From NCBI GenBank assembly GCA_946902985.2, contig OX336388.2:124039894-124103893 (forward strand): a stretch of DNA of 64,000 bases, read 5' to 3'. The notes under the pieces were generated by a model. It was not told the DNA's origin. It saw only the letters and a program-made list of their open reading frames with translations, and made no database searches. Position numbers and translations under genes: made by a program. Each line of letters opens with the position of its first letter. Position 1 is the stretch's first letter. Of the stretch, positions 54,108-63,591 are shown in pieces. The stretch comes from Meconema thalassinum. Lineage: Eukaryota; Arthropoda; Insecta; Orthoptera; Tettigoniidae.

Positions 54108-56484
54108 CCGCATTTCCTTGCATAATCGTCGCACCCCACTTTACAAACACTAAAATAGGTTTATAAAATGTCATCGCATAATCGTCACATAGCATATTCG
54201 TATTTGTGCGCCAGTCAGTTACACATGTTGCCGCGACTTTGTCAGAAGAAAAATATATAGTCTTCATGCCTGCGGGTTATTAACTGTGACGCGAGCGGCC
54301 TGCTTCGTTACTTAGCATATTCCACGAGCGTATAATCTGGCGTGATCTTGTCAGGAGAAAGTAATCTCGTCTTTATGCCTGCGGGCTATGAACGGTGATG
54401 CGAGCGGCCAGCTTCGTCACTTCGCACATTCCGCGAGCTTTAACCTGTCGTGAACTTGTCAGGAGAAAGTAATCTCGTCTTTATGCCTTCGGGCTATGAA
54501 CTGTGGCGCGAGCGGCCAGCTTCGTCACTTAGCATATTCCGCGAGATTATAATGTGGCGTGATCTTGTCAGGAGAAAATAATCTAGTCTTTATGCCTGCG
54601 GGCTATGAACTGTGGCGCGAGCGACCAGCTTCGTCACTTAGCACATTCCGCGAGCTTTAACCTGTCGTGACCTTGTCAGGAGAAAGTAATCTCGTCTTTA
54701 TGCCTGCGGGCTATGAACTGTGGCGCGAGCGGCCAGCTTCGTCACTTAGCATATTCCGCGAGCTTTAACCTGGCGTGATCTTGTCAGGAGAAAGTAATCT
54801 AGTCTTTATGCCTGCGGGCTATGAACTGTGGCGCGAGCGGCCAGCTTCGTCACTTAGCATATTCCGCGAGATTATAATGTGGTGTGATCTTGTCAGGAGA
54901 AAGTAATCTAGTCTTTATGCCTGCGGGCTATGAACTGGCGCGAGCGACCAGCTTCGTCACTTAGCACATTCCGCGAGCTTTAATCTGGCGTGATCTTGTC
55001 AGGAGAAAGTAATCTAGTCTTTATGCCTTCGGGGTATGAACTGTGGCGCGAGCGGCCAGCTTCGTCACTTAACACATTCCGCGAGCTTTAACCTGGCGTG
55101 ATCTTGTCAGGAGAAAGTAATCTAGTCTTTATGCCTTCGGGCTATGAACTGTGGCACGAGCGGCCAGCTTCGTCACTTAGCACATTCCGGGAGCTTTAAC
55201 CTGGCGTGATCTTGTCAGGAGAAAGTAATCTAGTCTTTATGCCTTCGGGCTATGAACTGTGGCGCGAGCGGCCAGCTTCGTCACTTAGCACATTCCGCGA
55301 GCTTTAATCTGGCGTGATCTTGTCAGGAGAAAGTAATCTAGTCTTTATGCCTTCGGGGTATGAACTGTGGCGCGAGCGGCCAGCTTCGTCACTTAGCACA
55401 TTCCGCGAGCTTTAACCTGGCGTGATCTTGTCAGCAGAAAGTAATCTAGTCTTTATGCCTTCGGGCTATGAACTGTGGCGCGAGCGGCCAGCTTCGTCAC
55501 TTAGCATATTCCGCGAGCTTTAACCTGGCGTGATCTTGTCAGGAGAAAGTAATCTAGTCTTTATGCCTGCGGGCTATGAACTGTGGCGCGAGCGGCCAGC
55601 TTCGTCACTTAGCACATTCCGCGAGCTTTAACCTGGCGTGAACTTGTCAGGAGAAAGTAATCTAGTCTTTATGCCTGCGGGCTATGAACTGTGGCGCGAG
55701 CGGCCAGCTTTGCCACTTAGCACATTCCGCGAGATTATAATTTGGCGTGATCTTGTCAGGAGAAAGTAATCTCGTCTTTATGCCTGCGAGCTATGAACTG
55801 TTGCGCGAGCGACCAGCTTCGCCACTTAGCACATTCCGCGAGAGTACTGGTGTGATCTTGTCAGGAGAAAATAATCTAGTCTTTATGGTTGCGGGCCATG
55901 GATCACGACGCGAGTGGTCACCTTCGTCAGCACATTGCGCGAGCTTTTAACCTGGCGTGACCTTGTCAGAATAAAGAAGCCCGTCTCTCTCACTGCAGGC
56001 TATAACACTCTACGCGAATGAGTGTCCCACGGCACGCTAACCAACGATCGCGCTCAACGCAACTCCAGAGCCTGGGGAGTGAAACTTCTGTGGACTTATC
56101 GTTCCGTGAGTTGGCCTCGGAATGACGAGATTCAATAAGCTGCCATACGAAGCGCTGTTAGTCCCAGTTCGCCGACTGCTATTGGTGGATCTTACACTAG
56201 GGACACCTCAAGCATCAGCCACTTCCGTGAAAACATCACAAAAGTGACCTGTTGGTATCCAAAATGAGAAAATACAAGAAATGTACGATGATCTTGATGA
56301 AAGTGAAATACCTGTGGTTACATAATAAGCAAATATTAATAATATAGCACACAAGCGTCAAGCAAATATTTAAAAATTGTGGTTTTCTTCTTTGAACTTA
56401 AATATTCTTTGCATAATCGTCGCACCCTGTTTCTTTCCACGAATTTTAGGCTAAAAATGGCGACGATTATGCGAGGAAATACGG
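54108..56484. mobile_element. TIR element filled by a satellite array
   Basis: Inverted ends CCGCATTTCCTTGCATAATC (54,108) and GATTATGCGAGGAAATACGG (ending 56,484), each followed inward by GTCGC. TA flanks both sides (54,106-54,107; 56,485-56,486). A further TTTGCATAATCGTCGCACCC lies in direct orientation at 56,408, just inside the right end. Between them are the 108-bp satellite (54,222-55,990) and 400 bp of unique sequence. There is no transposase. Confidence 0.75.
54222..55990. repeat. 108-bp satellite, about 16-17 tandem copies
   Basis: The unit runs CTTGTCAGGAGAAAGTAATC, TAGTCTTTATGCCT(G/T)CGGG, CTATGAACTGTGGCGCGAGC, GGCCAGCTTCGTCACTTAGC, ACATTCCGCGAGCTTTAACC, TGGCGTGAT. Inner copies are very similar; copies at both margins (54,222-54,345; 55,860-55,990) are the most diverged, as expected of unequal exchange. 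Some units carry GATTATAATGTGG instead of GCTTTAACCTGG, giving two subtypes. Confidence 0.9.
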
Positions 56485-56489
56485 TATTA

Positions 56490-57236
56490 CTCAACAAGAA
56501 ACGCAAGAACACACAACGTATAAATGATGCTTTATATTGCAGGGGACTTAAAATATGATCGTATAAGCATGAAAAACGAATATCGGAAATAAATTAACAT
56601 GGAAAGTATAGGGATTTTGCCGGGACCAGCAAAACAAACGTATCAGTGTAGAAAACGTATAAGTGTGAAACGTATAAAAGAAGTTTTACTGTATGCGAGG
56701 GTAGTATTCATGTATTTACAATATATGCTACAGCTATGCAAGTTTAATGTTCAATTTCCCACCTTCTGCTCATAATTTGCACCACAGATAAACATAATTA
56801 GGGGCAGGCAGAACATATAGTATCTTCTTCCATTATATTATATTGTATTATATATCCTACATACAGTATAATTACAAAAATCCAGCACACCTTTGTTATA
56901 ATACAAAGTGCAAAGAACACTGTCATTAATTTTTCCTCATATAGAAAAAAAAAAAAAAACTTCTAGAGGAAAAACATTTATTTCCAATTTCCTCTTTTAA
57001 CATTCACTCTTTCTGTAAAAGTTTTAGTTTTTCTTGCAAGCACCATATTAACATTGTTCCATTAATGACACAACAATATATTAGTTTCGTTCATGTCGCA
57101 GTGGTAAAGTCGATACAGTATTTCACTCGCTTCCACTGAATCATCCGTGTGGCACAAGAGGAATGTAGTACGAACCCCGACCCTGCACTTTGGTAAATAC
57201 ATGACTGTGTAATAAAACACAAACGATAAACACTGT
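56490..57236 (-). other. Probable 3' UTR and flank of the SET1 gene
   Basis: AT-rich sequence following the SET1 stop codon on the minus strand. TTTATT at 56,978-56,983 is an AATAAA on the minus strand, about 255 bp after the stop, and a reasonable poly(A) signal. No other feature. Confidence 0.4.
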
Positions 57237-57410
57237 TTAGTTCAAGGTGCCCCGACACTGAGAATTCCCACACAAACACGGTATCTTCTCGTCCTCGATG
57301 GGGAATTTGTAGTCGTATGTAATCTCCTCGTTCACGCTGATCTGCTGCTTCGAATAGATTACAATTTTCTTTTGCCCCTCAATTGTAATTATCTTGGCAT
57401 AACAATTAGG
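57237..57410 (-). CDS. Set1: Terminal exon of SET1/SETD1-type H3K4 methyltransferase
   Basis: The 174-nt exon encodes exactly 57 residues plus stop in phase 0. It starts [20 protein letters not shown] and includes [19 protein letters not shown], closing with [13 protein letters not shown] and TAA (57,237-57,239). This is the end of a SET domain (the Asn-His-Ser-Cys motif would end the previous exon; the ITYDYKF core is here) plus the post-SET zinc cluster CxCx4C, with near-exact agreement to the Set1/SETD1 family C-terminus. The enzyme methylates histone H3 lysine 4 within COMPASS in the nucleus. A textbook 3' splice site (TTTTTTTCTTTCTTTTCAG) precedes it at 57,411-57,430. All other exons lie beyond the window. 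This is the strongest host-gene anchor here. Confidence 0.93.
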   Translation of the reverse strand, partial: PNCYAKIITIEGQKKIVIYSKQQISVNEEITYDYKFPIEDEKIPCLCGNSQCRGTLN

Positions 57411-57685
57411 CTGAAAAGAAAGAAAAAAACAACATTATTATATAAGAAATGCACGAACACTCATTAAAAGCCTGGCTTTGCTACGGGTATGACAGCCAAG
57501 CACACATCGCTGGGTATCTTCGTCGCATCATCTCTGCACATGAACAAATAGGGGTTTTCTTTACAGTAATTATTGCCTGGGTTGATTTCATTTCAATTCG
57601 GCAGTGATCATCGCAGGCCATTAGGGAAACGAAAGAATAATGAGATAACCATCATGGCAGAAAATAGCATAACAAATGAAGTGAT
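57411..57685 (-). other. Start of the last SET1 intron (3' side)
   Basis: Polypyrimidine tract and splice acceptor at 57,411-57,430 on the minus strand, then unassigned sequence. The intron continues through all the transposons up to at least 64,000. Confidence 0.6.
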
Positions 57686-57689
57686 ATAA

Positions 57690-57935
57690 AGATGAGTGGA
57701 AGAGGAAAGATAGGTTGGTAGGACACATACTAAGACACACAGGAATAGCAAACTTAGTTAGGGAAGGAAGGGTCGAGGACAGGAACTGTAGGGGTAGACC
57801 AAGGTTAGAATGTGTTAAACAGATTGCCTCAGATGTAGGGTGTGGTAGCTATGTAGAGATGACACGATTAGTTCAGGACAGGGAGGCATGGAGGGCTGTA
57901 TCAAACCAGTCAAAAGCCTGAAGACTCAAAAAACA
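57690..57935 (+). mobile_element. LINE type A 3' end
   Basis: Plus strand reads KWKRKDRLVGHILRHTGIAN, LVREGRVEDRNCRGRPRLEC, VKQIASDVGCGSYVEMTRLV and REAWRAVSNQSKA with a stop, then GAAGACTCAAAAAACATC. It completes the 3' end missing from the copy at 3,985. Confidence 0.8.
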
Positions 57936-58017
57936 TCAACACCACCAACTTACAAGATCTATGACAAGCAGCCAGAATATTAAAATCATTATTCTTTTGG
58001 CTCATTGAGTTGTATGT

Positions 58018-58140
58018 CTACCCCTTATTAATCCCGTTTCCAACGGGGTCGGGGATGAGATGCGATGAATTCCACGTGGCTGATGGTTTCTACGGCCGGA
58101 TGCCCTTCCTGACGCCAACCTCACGAGACGAATTAATGAG
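58018..58140 (+). repeat. Short interspersed repeat fragment
   Basis: CCAACGGGGTCGGGGATGAG, ATTCCACGTGGCTGATGG and GGATGCCCTTCCTGACGCCA resemble a common arthropod repeat from memory. Only one copy is in view, so this is tentative. Confidence 0.3.
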
Positions 58141-59165
58141 AGATATTAACTCATTAACACCGCCTAGTCAAACAGTAAAGGAACGTTTAATTACATTATT
58201 AATCGAACATGTTTCGGTATTTCATTGATACCTTCCTCAGCATGATTGATATTAAATCTTAAAACTAGTTAACAAAGCCAAAAAGAAATGGATATCCTTG
58301 CAAAAATTGTTTTAAATCAAAAATGGAAAAGCTTACAAATTAATCCAGTGAATAGAGGTCTGTTACCTTATAAACGGTCCGGTAGTTCTAAATTTTTTAT
58401 ATGTTGTCTAGGACGGCTAGTAGGTGTTTAAAATGTAAAATGCACAATTCCCCCCCTCCACGCCCGCCGCCATATTGGAAAAATCGCAAAACATCGGCAC
58501 TTTCTTGATTTTTCCCCCTATATCTCCGTTTCGGTGCGTTTTAGTGAAAATAGAGTTCTAGTCAATGTTGTAGATAATTAAATTTCCTACAATTTACGTT
58601 CGATATTTTGTTTCTAGGAGTTATGGTTACGGAAATATTTACTTTTTTAAACAATAAAAAAATCACATTTTTCGGATATTTTGCCAAAATTCTAACTTTA
58701 GAACGCAGTAATTCAGTTATGGCCTATTCTAGAAACACAAGTATCACAATATAATTTGTAGAGAATCTAATTACCTACAAATTGCATGTAATTCTTTAGC
58801 CAACCATATGAAGTGGGGGTACATATAAAAATTAAAACAATGGGTATATTGCTTTTTTCGCTTTTGTGACTCCACATTTAATCTAAAGAAAATGCACAAA
58901 CTATTTTCTAGCTATGGCTTGAATTTTTAGTTAATACCAAACATACTTGAGCTTCTTACATGTAACAGCGCAATTATAATGAGGCAGGTACTATATTTCA
59001 CTTAAATATCCACTGGTGAGAGGAGATGATCAATTCCAAACAATCCACCAACACAGCAAGTACATTTTTAAAGATTCATTTATTTAAACAAACTAAGATC
59101 AAAATACAGCAATAATCTTACAAAAATCAGTAGTGAATAAACTAAGAACATAAAAGAAAACTGAT

Positions 59166-60710
59166 TTACTGGAGCTTCGCTCGTTTTGTAGGGGGTGAGT
59201 GAATGAAGTCGGAGTCTTCATTGTCCTCCTCAAATAGTGAAGTTAGTAGATCGGCGTCGACTTTGTCGTCGATGGTGACTCCCTCCCTGTTATTACATTC
59301 TTCTCTACTACATACTTTGCAAAGGGCGGAACAACTTAGGCCCGCCTTTCTAGATCCACATGCCCCCATACAGCCAGTTGTGCATCTGCATGAGATGGTG
59401 TTAAGCAGGTTTGGGGGAGCAGCGTCTCTACTCATCCTGATGGGCTCCAGTCTTCCAGCTTTTCTACACCAGCCCAAATCGATAGGGTCCTTGCCAATCC
59501 CCATCCACTGCATGACCTGGTGATATGTCCTCAGGAAGTGGAAATGTGCTGCGTCAGTAGTTGGAGGTAGTTTAGCCAGGTTGAGTTTAATGGCACTAGT
59601 CTTCAATTTGCTATAGCGAAGGGAGTTCAACGAATGTTCTCCACTGCCACCATACAGGGATATCAAGATTTTCTCCCCTGCTGCTGAAATTTCTTGGGGA
59701 CTAGCAGCAGGGTCCTCGAACCTCTTAGCCTGCTCCAGCAATGATGGGTCTTTCGTAAAAGGTTGGCAGAATTTATTCTTTCCAAACCCAAAATTGTTTG
59801 AAGTGGTGTCACAGCCTGATATTGCGTGCAGGAGCAAGATACAGCCTTTGGAGTTATACTTGTAGGAGGAGGCGGAGTAGATTGCTTCTGGATGCTTTCC
59901 CCTCGCTGGTTTTTTTAGGTAAACATTATTTACCGCAGGTGTTGTGCCAGTCAGCAGTACAAGCAGGTCAATGTCTTCCCCGACAATGATAACGGCGTCG
60001 TATGTGGGGGAGAGGTGTTTAGCTGTGGCAACTATCATCCTGTCAGCATCTTCGGAAGCTTGGTCTGTAGATATGTTTGACGCTTGCAATTCACTGGAGA
60101 GCAGCTTCACAAATCGGTCCTTGTTCCCCTCATTGGCCAGGAACTTATCCTGAGGTGTGGTGTTAACAGTTGCTTTGTTAAACTCCACGTCTGGTGATGA
60201 GTTTGCCTTGTACTTTCTTGCTCGTTCTGCAGTCTTGGTCCCTTGATGAGAAGGATCTGTAATGTAGCCATCAAAAATCACCATCACATCGGTGCCATAA
60301 TGACGTAGAACGTACTTGACGTAACCCTGGCAAATTCCTCCAAAGTTCAAGCTGCTGTTCCACACAACTTTGTGCTGAAGGTACCCTCCATCAATAACGA
60401 CCATGGAACGTTGAGGTAGTTGGAAGTCTTGTGGAAGTGGCGAGAAAGCAGTGTATAATAATGATTTCGTCTCTTTACGCATACCGTCCTCATTAAACAA
60501 AGACATAGGGAATGGTGCCCGTTCATACGATAGGTAGTTCTGCAGATCATCTTCTGATTGTTTCGCTATACACATGCGGTTAAACAGTGTCAGTGGGTCA
60601 ACAGATAACTTCTTGTCTCCCACCTTCATTGAGTTTTTATCGAACATCAGTGTGATCACTTTGTTGTTTTTTTTCTTTCTTAAAAGATGCCTCTCCGAAT
60701 GTGTTTCCAA
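59166..60710 (-). CDS. FEN/PIN-like nuclease with C-terminal cysteine cluster
   Basis: The 514-codon frame shows spaced acidic motifs of FEN/XPG-type PIN nucleases: VVIDGGYLQHKVVW (Asp107), VMVIFDGY (Asp147), ASEDADRMIVATA (Glu220, Asp221, Asp223), IIVGEDIDLLVLL (Glu245, Asp246, Asp248), then a helix-turn-helix-like HAISGCDTTSNNFGFGKNKF (Asp301). A linker has ISAAGEKILISLYGG (341-355). The C-terminus has a cysteine cluster CRCTTGCMGACGSRKAGLSC then CSREECNN (441-473), tesmin/CXC-like, and an acidic, then basic tail. By motif order I infer a structure-specific DNA nuclease; activity is unproven. From memory, relatives occur repeatedly in arthropod genomes without a name. The listed ATG is probably not the original start: family-like sequence continues upstream in other frames to 61,010. 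It could instead be a gene captured by the element. Confidence 0.65.
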   Translation of the reverse strand: METHSERHLLRKKKNNKVITLMFDKNSMKVGDKKLSVDPLTLFNRMCIAKQSEDDLQNYLSYERAPFPMSLFNEDGMRKETKSLLYTAFSPLPQDFQLPQRSMVVIDGGYLQHKVVWNSSLNFGGICQGYVKYVLRHYGTDVMVIFDGYITDPSHQGTKTAERARKYKANSSPDVEFNKATVNTTPQDKFLANEGNKDRFVKLLSSELQASNISTDQASEDADRMIVATAKHLSPTYDAVIIVGEDIDLLVLLTGTTPAVNNVYLKKPARGKHPEAIYSASSYKYNSKGCILLLHAISGCDTTSNNFGFGKNKFCQPFTKDPSLLEQAKRFEDPAASPQEISAAGEKILISLYGGSGEHSLNSLRYSKLKTSAIKLNLAKLPPTTDAAHFHFLRTYHQVMQWMGIGKDPIDLGWCRKAGRLEPIRMSRDAAPPNLLNTISCRCTTGCMGACGSRKAGLSCSALCKVCSREECNNREGVTIDDKVDADLLTSLFEEDNEDSDFIHSPPTKRAKLQ

Positions 60711-60734
60711 CTATTTTTGCTACCCCTGCACCTC

Positions 60735-61010
60735 CTACCACTTGGGCTTGGTGACAATTAACCTGGTCACTTCAACTACGCCAGAGTTAATGTTGACGAT
60801 TAGATCAGTTTCGGGGAAGGGTGGGCGTTTGGAAAGCCAATCAAATAGAATCCCCACATCATGAGCGTCGTGACTCATTCTAGTAGGCCGCATTTCCACG
60901 TGCTGCTCAGAGGACGTTGATGTTACGTTGCTGTACTTCTCGATTTCATGAGCAATATTTTGCAGGCAGGTCATCCCAAGAGTCCACTTCAACAGAGTGC
61001 TCTCAGTCAT
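60735..61010 (-). pseudogene. N-terminal part of the same nuclease gene, frameshifted
   Basis: A 91-codon frame begins MTESTLLKWTLGMTCLQNIA at 61,010, right at the inner edge of the right TIR, and includes EQHVEMRPTRMSHDAHDVGI and LFDWLSKRPPFPETDLIVNI. It stops at 60,735. Between it and 59,166-60,710 a third frame reads VVGGAGVAKIVGNTFGEASF, so two frame changes separate the parts. The second lies in an A-rich run at about 60,665-60,682 where a sequencing error is possible. The gene is thus either recently broken or misread. Confidence 0.5.
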
Positions 61011-61398
61011 GCCCCTTCCAAAGTTAGAATTTTGACAAAATATCCGAAAATGTGATTTTTTTATTGTTTAACAAAGTAAATATTTCCGTAACCATAAGTC
61101 CTAGAAACAAAATATCAAACGTAAATTATAGGAAATTTAATTATCTACAACATTGACTAGAACTCTTTTTTCGCTAAAACGCACCGAAACGGAGATAGAG
61201 GCGAGAATCTCAAGAAAAGGCCGATTATTGGCGATTTTTCCAATATGGCGGCGGGCGCGGAGTGGGGGAAATTGTGCATTTTCCATTTTAATCACCTACT
61301 AACCATCCTAGACAACATATAAAAAATTTAGAACTACCGGACCGTTTGTAAGGTAACCCCCCATTTTTTTGCTCTATTCACTGGACTAAATGTATTAA

Positions 61399-61650
61399 AT
61401 GACATATATTAAAAAGTGATAGTAAAATAATGGTATTAAAATAAGAGATCTACCTTATAAACTGCCTACGTCAATACTCCATTAATTTTTTTCGATGCTG
61501 TAGTGACAGAACATGTCATTCTTCTGACAGTGACATCATCTGTCACTTCAGCATCGAAAAAAATTAATGGAGTATTGACGTAGGCAGTTTATAAGGTAGA
61601 TCTCTTATTTTAATAACATCATTTTACTGTCACTTTTTAATATATGGCAT
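61399..61650. repeat. 252-bp near-perfect palindrome
   Basis: The left arm reads ATTAAAATAAGAGATCTACC, TTATAAACTGCCTACGTCAA, TACTCCATTAATTTTTTTCG; the right arm is its reverse complement. The arms are about 115 bp with a spacer of about 26 bp around 61,524. A few mismatches occur near the outer ends. It looks like a foldback MITE. ACCTTATAAAC is shared with the TIR of the nuclease element next to it. Confidence 0.8.
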
Positions 61651-61654
61651 CCCT

Positions 61655-62370
61655 CCCTACATTATTCTGCTAAGGTCCCATTCCAGTTTTGTACCGAAAA
61701 TAAGGTCTCATTAACACCAACCTACACATACGGGGTACCTACAGGTTCAGCATAACCCAATGCGTAAGCGAAACGCACTCACTTACTCTTTAAATGCCTC
61801 ACAATTAAATAAATACCTTAAAACATGTATATTTACAATGAAATAATGAAAGAATGCAACACGGTAACCATGGTAAAAAGAATCTCACAGGTCCATCTAT
61901 TTCTGTATGACGCAATGCAATTCCAATTATTACATTAATAATGTGAAAGTTTCCAAACGGTTATAAGGTTATCACTGAACCAAATTAAGCTGTAAAATTC
62001 ATCAATACATACAGTATAATGCGCGCTTAAGGGGGTCAAAGGGCACTCTAGAATTTTTTCACGCAATTTTCACATGTTAGTGTGGTACGAAAGGTCTTTT
62101 TCACCCGACTATAAAGGGTCTCCGAAACCCACATTTAAAGGCCCTTAAATTAACAGTGCCTGTGATATTCCCAGAAAACTAACTTCGCTCTGCTATACCT
62201 ATGAAGGAATGACAAGCCCCTTAACCACTGCACCAGTAGCTGAATTGATGAAGTCTGATTATTCATACCAAGGATAAATCAGTCATAGCATTCATGATTG
62301 AGATTTTGCTAAGTATACTCTTTACAACTAGAATATTTGAGGGTGAAGCCGCGACGGGTAATGCTAGTTT
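61655..62370. other. Unassigned; possible Helitron-like 3' end
   Basis: No gene was seen. The stretch ends GAAGCCGCGACGGGTAATGC TAGT (62,344-62,368), resembling the CTAGT 3' ends of insect Helitrons. No matching 5' end was found. Confidence 0.25.
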
Positions 62371-62376
62371 AATATA

Positions 62377-63293
62377 CAGGGTGCGGCAGAAATAACTGAC
62401 GAATTTCAAACGTAAATAACACAGCTAGGCAACACAATATTCACAAATTTACTGCGCAGTTTAAAAGAGCAGTGTTTGCCATTTTTGTTACATAGATTGG
62501 AGCGGCAGATCTATCACCTGTATTGGCCACAGCGCTTAAGCAGGTGTTATTGTCGATATGCGCGCAGCCTGGGAGAACACGTGCATCGCCTCGTCAGGGC
62601 TAGTCAGTCGCTAGCATGGCGGGGAGTGGTGAGCAGTGAGGTTTCGTGACTGAAACGTATACTTCAAAAATGCTGACTCTGTTACCACAACACAGCGTTT
62701 ATTTCGTAGACACTTTAGGTTACATAGACATGCGAAAGGTCCAAGCAGGAATACCTTTCTGGTATGGGTGAATAATTTGAGAGGAACTGGTTCAAGTGTT
62801 AAAACGAAACCGCCTGGTAGGCCTCATAGCGTTACAACACCAGAGAATATCCGTGCAGTGAGACATGCCTTTACGCAATCTCCTCAGAGAGATGTTTCCA
62901 GAACGTTTAATCTCCTTACGGGGTGACGTTCCTTGGCCAGCCCGTTCCCCTGATCTCGCCACTTGCGATTTCTTTCTCTGGGGATACCTGAAAACTTGCG
63001 TCTTCCAACGTAAGCCCCGAACACTGCACGACCTGAAAGTTGCTATCTGTGAGGAAATCAAGGCTAGACATGACTAGGAGGGTCATGCGGAATTTCAGGC
63101 AGAGGCTTCAGAAATGCATCGAAAGGGGCGGTCGACATTTGGATGACATTATTTTCAATACCTAATGTGTATGTGTATATGATGCAAATGGCAAACATTG
63201 CTCTTTTAAACTGTGAAATAAATTTGTGAATATCGTGTTGCGTTGCTGTGTTATTTACGTTTGAAATTCGTCAGTTATTTCTGCCGCACCCTG
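62377..63293 (+). mobile_element. Mariner-type element (917 bp), internally deleted
   Basis: Inverted ends CAGGGTGCGGCAGAAATAAC (62,377) and the complement ending CACCCTG at 63,293; about 50 bp match well and similarity extends to about 110 bp. TA flanks both sides. The plus strand keeps the transposase C-terminus: GDVPWPARSPDLATCDFFLW, GYLKTCVFQRKPRTLHDLKV and AICEEIKARHD, then a stop and family-like continuation. N-terminal and first catalytic parts are deleted. Confidence 0.8.
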
Positions 63294-63591
63294 TATTTGA
63301 AAGCTTTTCCATTTTTTATTTAAAACAATTTTTGTAAGGATATCCATTTCTTTTTGGCTTTGTTAACTAGTTTTAAGATTTAATATCAATCACACTGAGG
63401 AAGGTATCAATGAAATACCGAAACATGTACGATTAATAATGTAATAAAACGTTTCTTTACTGTTTGACTAGACGGTTTTAATGAGATAATACTATCAGTC
63501 AACACGGTTATTGATTATTACCATTGTCATAATGGTCAATGTTTACGCATTTTATGTTAATGAGAGATGAATGTAAGTTCAATTTCAAGTA

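Larger units (their letters stand above)
58341..61387 (-). mobile_element. Long-TIR element carrying a FEN-like nuclease gene
   Basis: Arms 58,341-58,705 and 61,017-61,387 are inverted copies: TCCAGTGAATAGAG at the outer edge, then TTACCTTATAAACGGTCCGG (right arm one substitution), AATTTTTTATATGTTGTCTA, TTTTCCAATATGGCGGCGGG on the complement, and GGTTACGGAAATATTTACTT. The outer edges abut the outer inverted-repeat arms. The unique interior (58,706-61,016) contains a single gene on the minus strand starting at the inner edge of the right arm. No DDE transposase, helicase or RT is present. Confidence 0.75.
58144..63510. mobile_element. Outer inverted-repeat pair enclosing a transposon nest
   Basis: Arms 58,144-58,340 and 63,300-63,510 are inverted copies (CTAGTCAAACAGTAAAG, CATGTTTCGGTATTTCATTG, AACTAGTTAACAAAGCC, GAAATGGATATCCTT, AAATGGAAAAGCTT). 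Everything between, a long-TIR nuclease element, a palindrome, unassigned DNA and a mariner, lies inside. The arms may be the ends of one older element. Confidence 0.6.

Noticed and set aside
54222..55990. CRISPR-like array
   Set aside because: Units are 108-bp head-to-tail copies with no unique spacers, in a eukaryotic context.
59203..60153. Plus-strand ORFs of 63-106 codons
   Set aside because: They are antisense to the 514-codon nuclease ORF.
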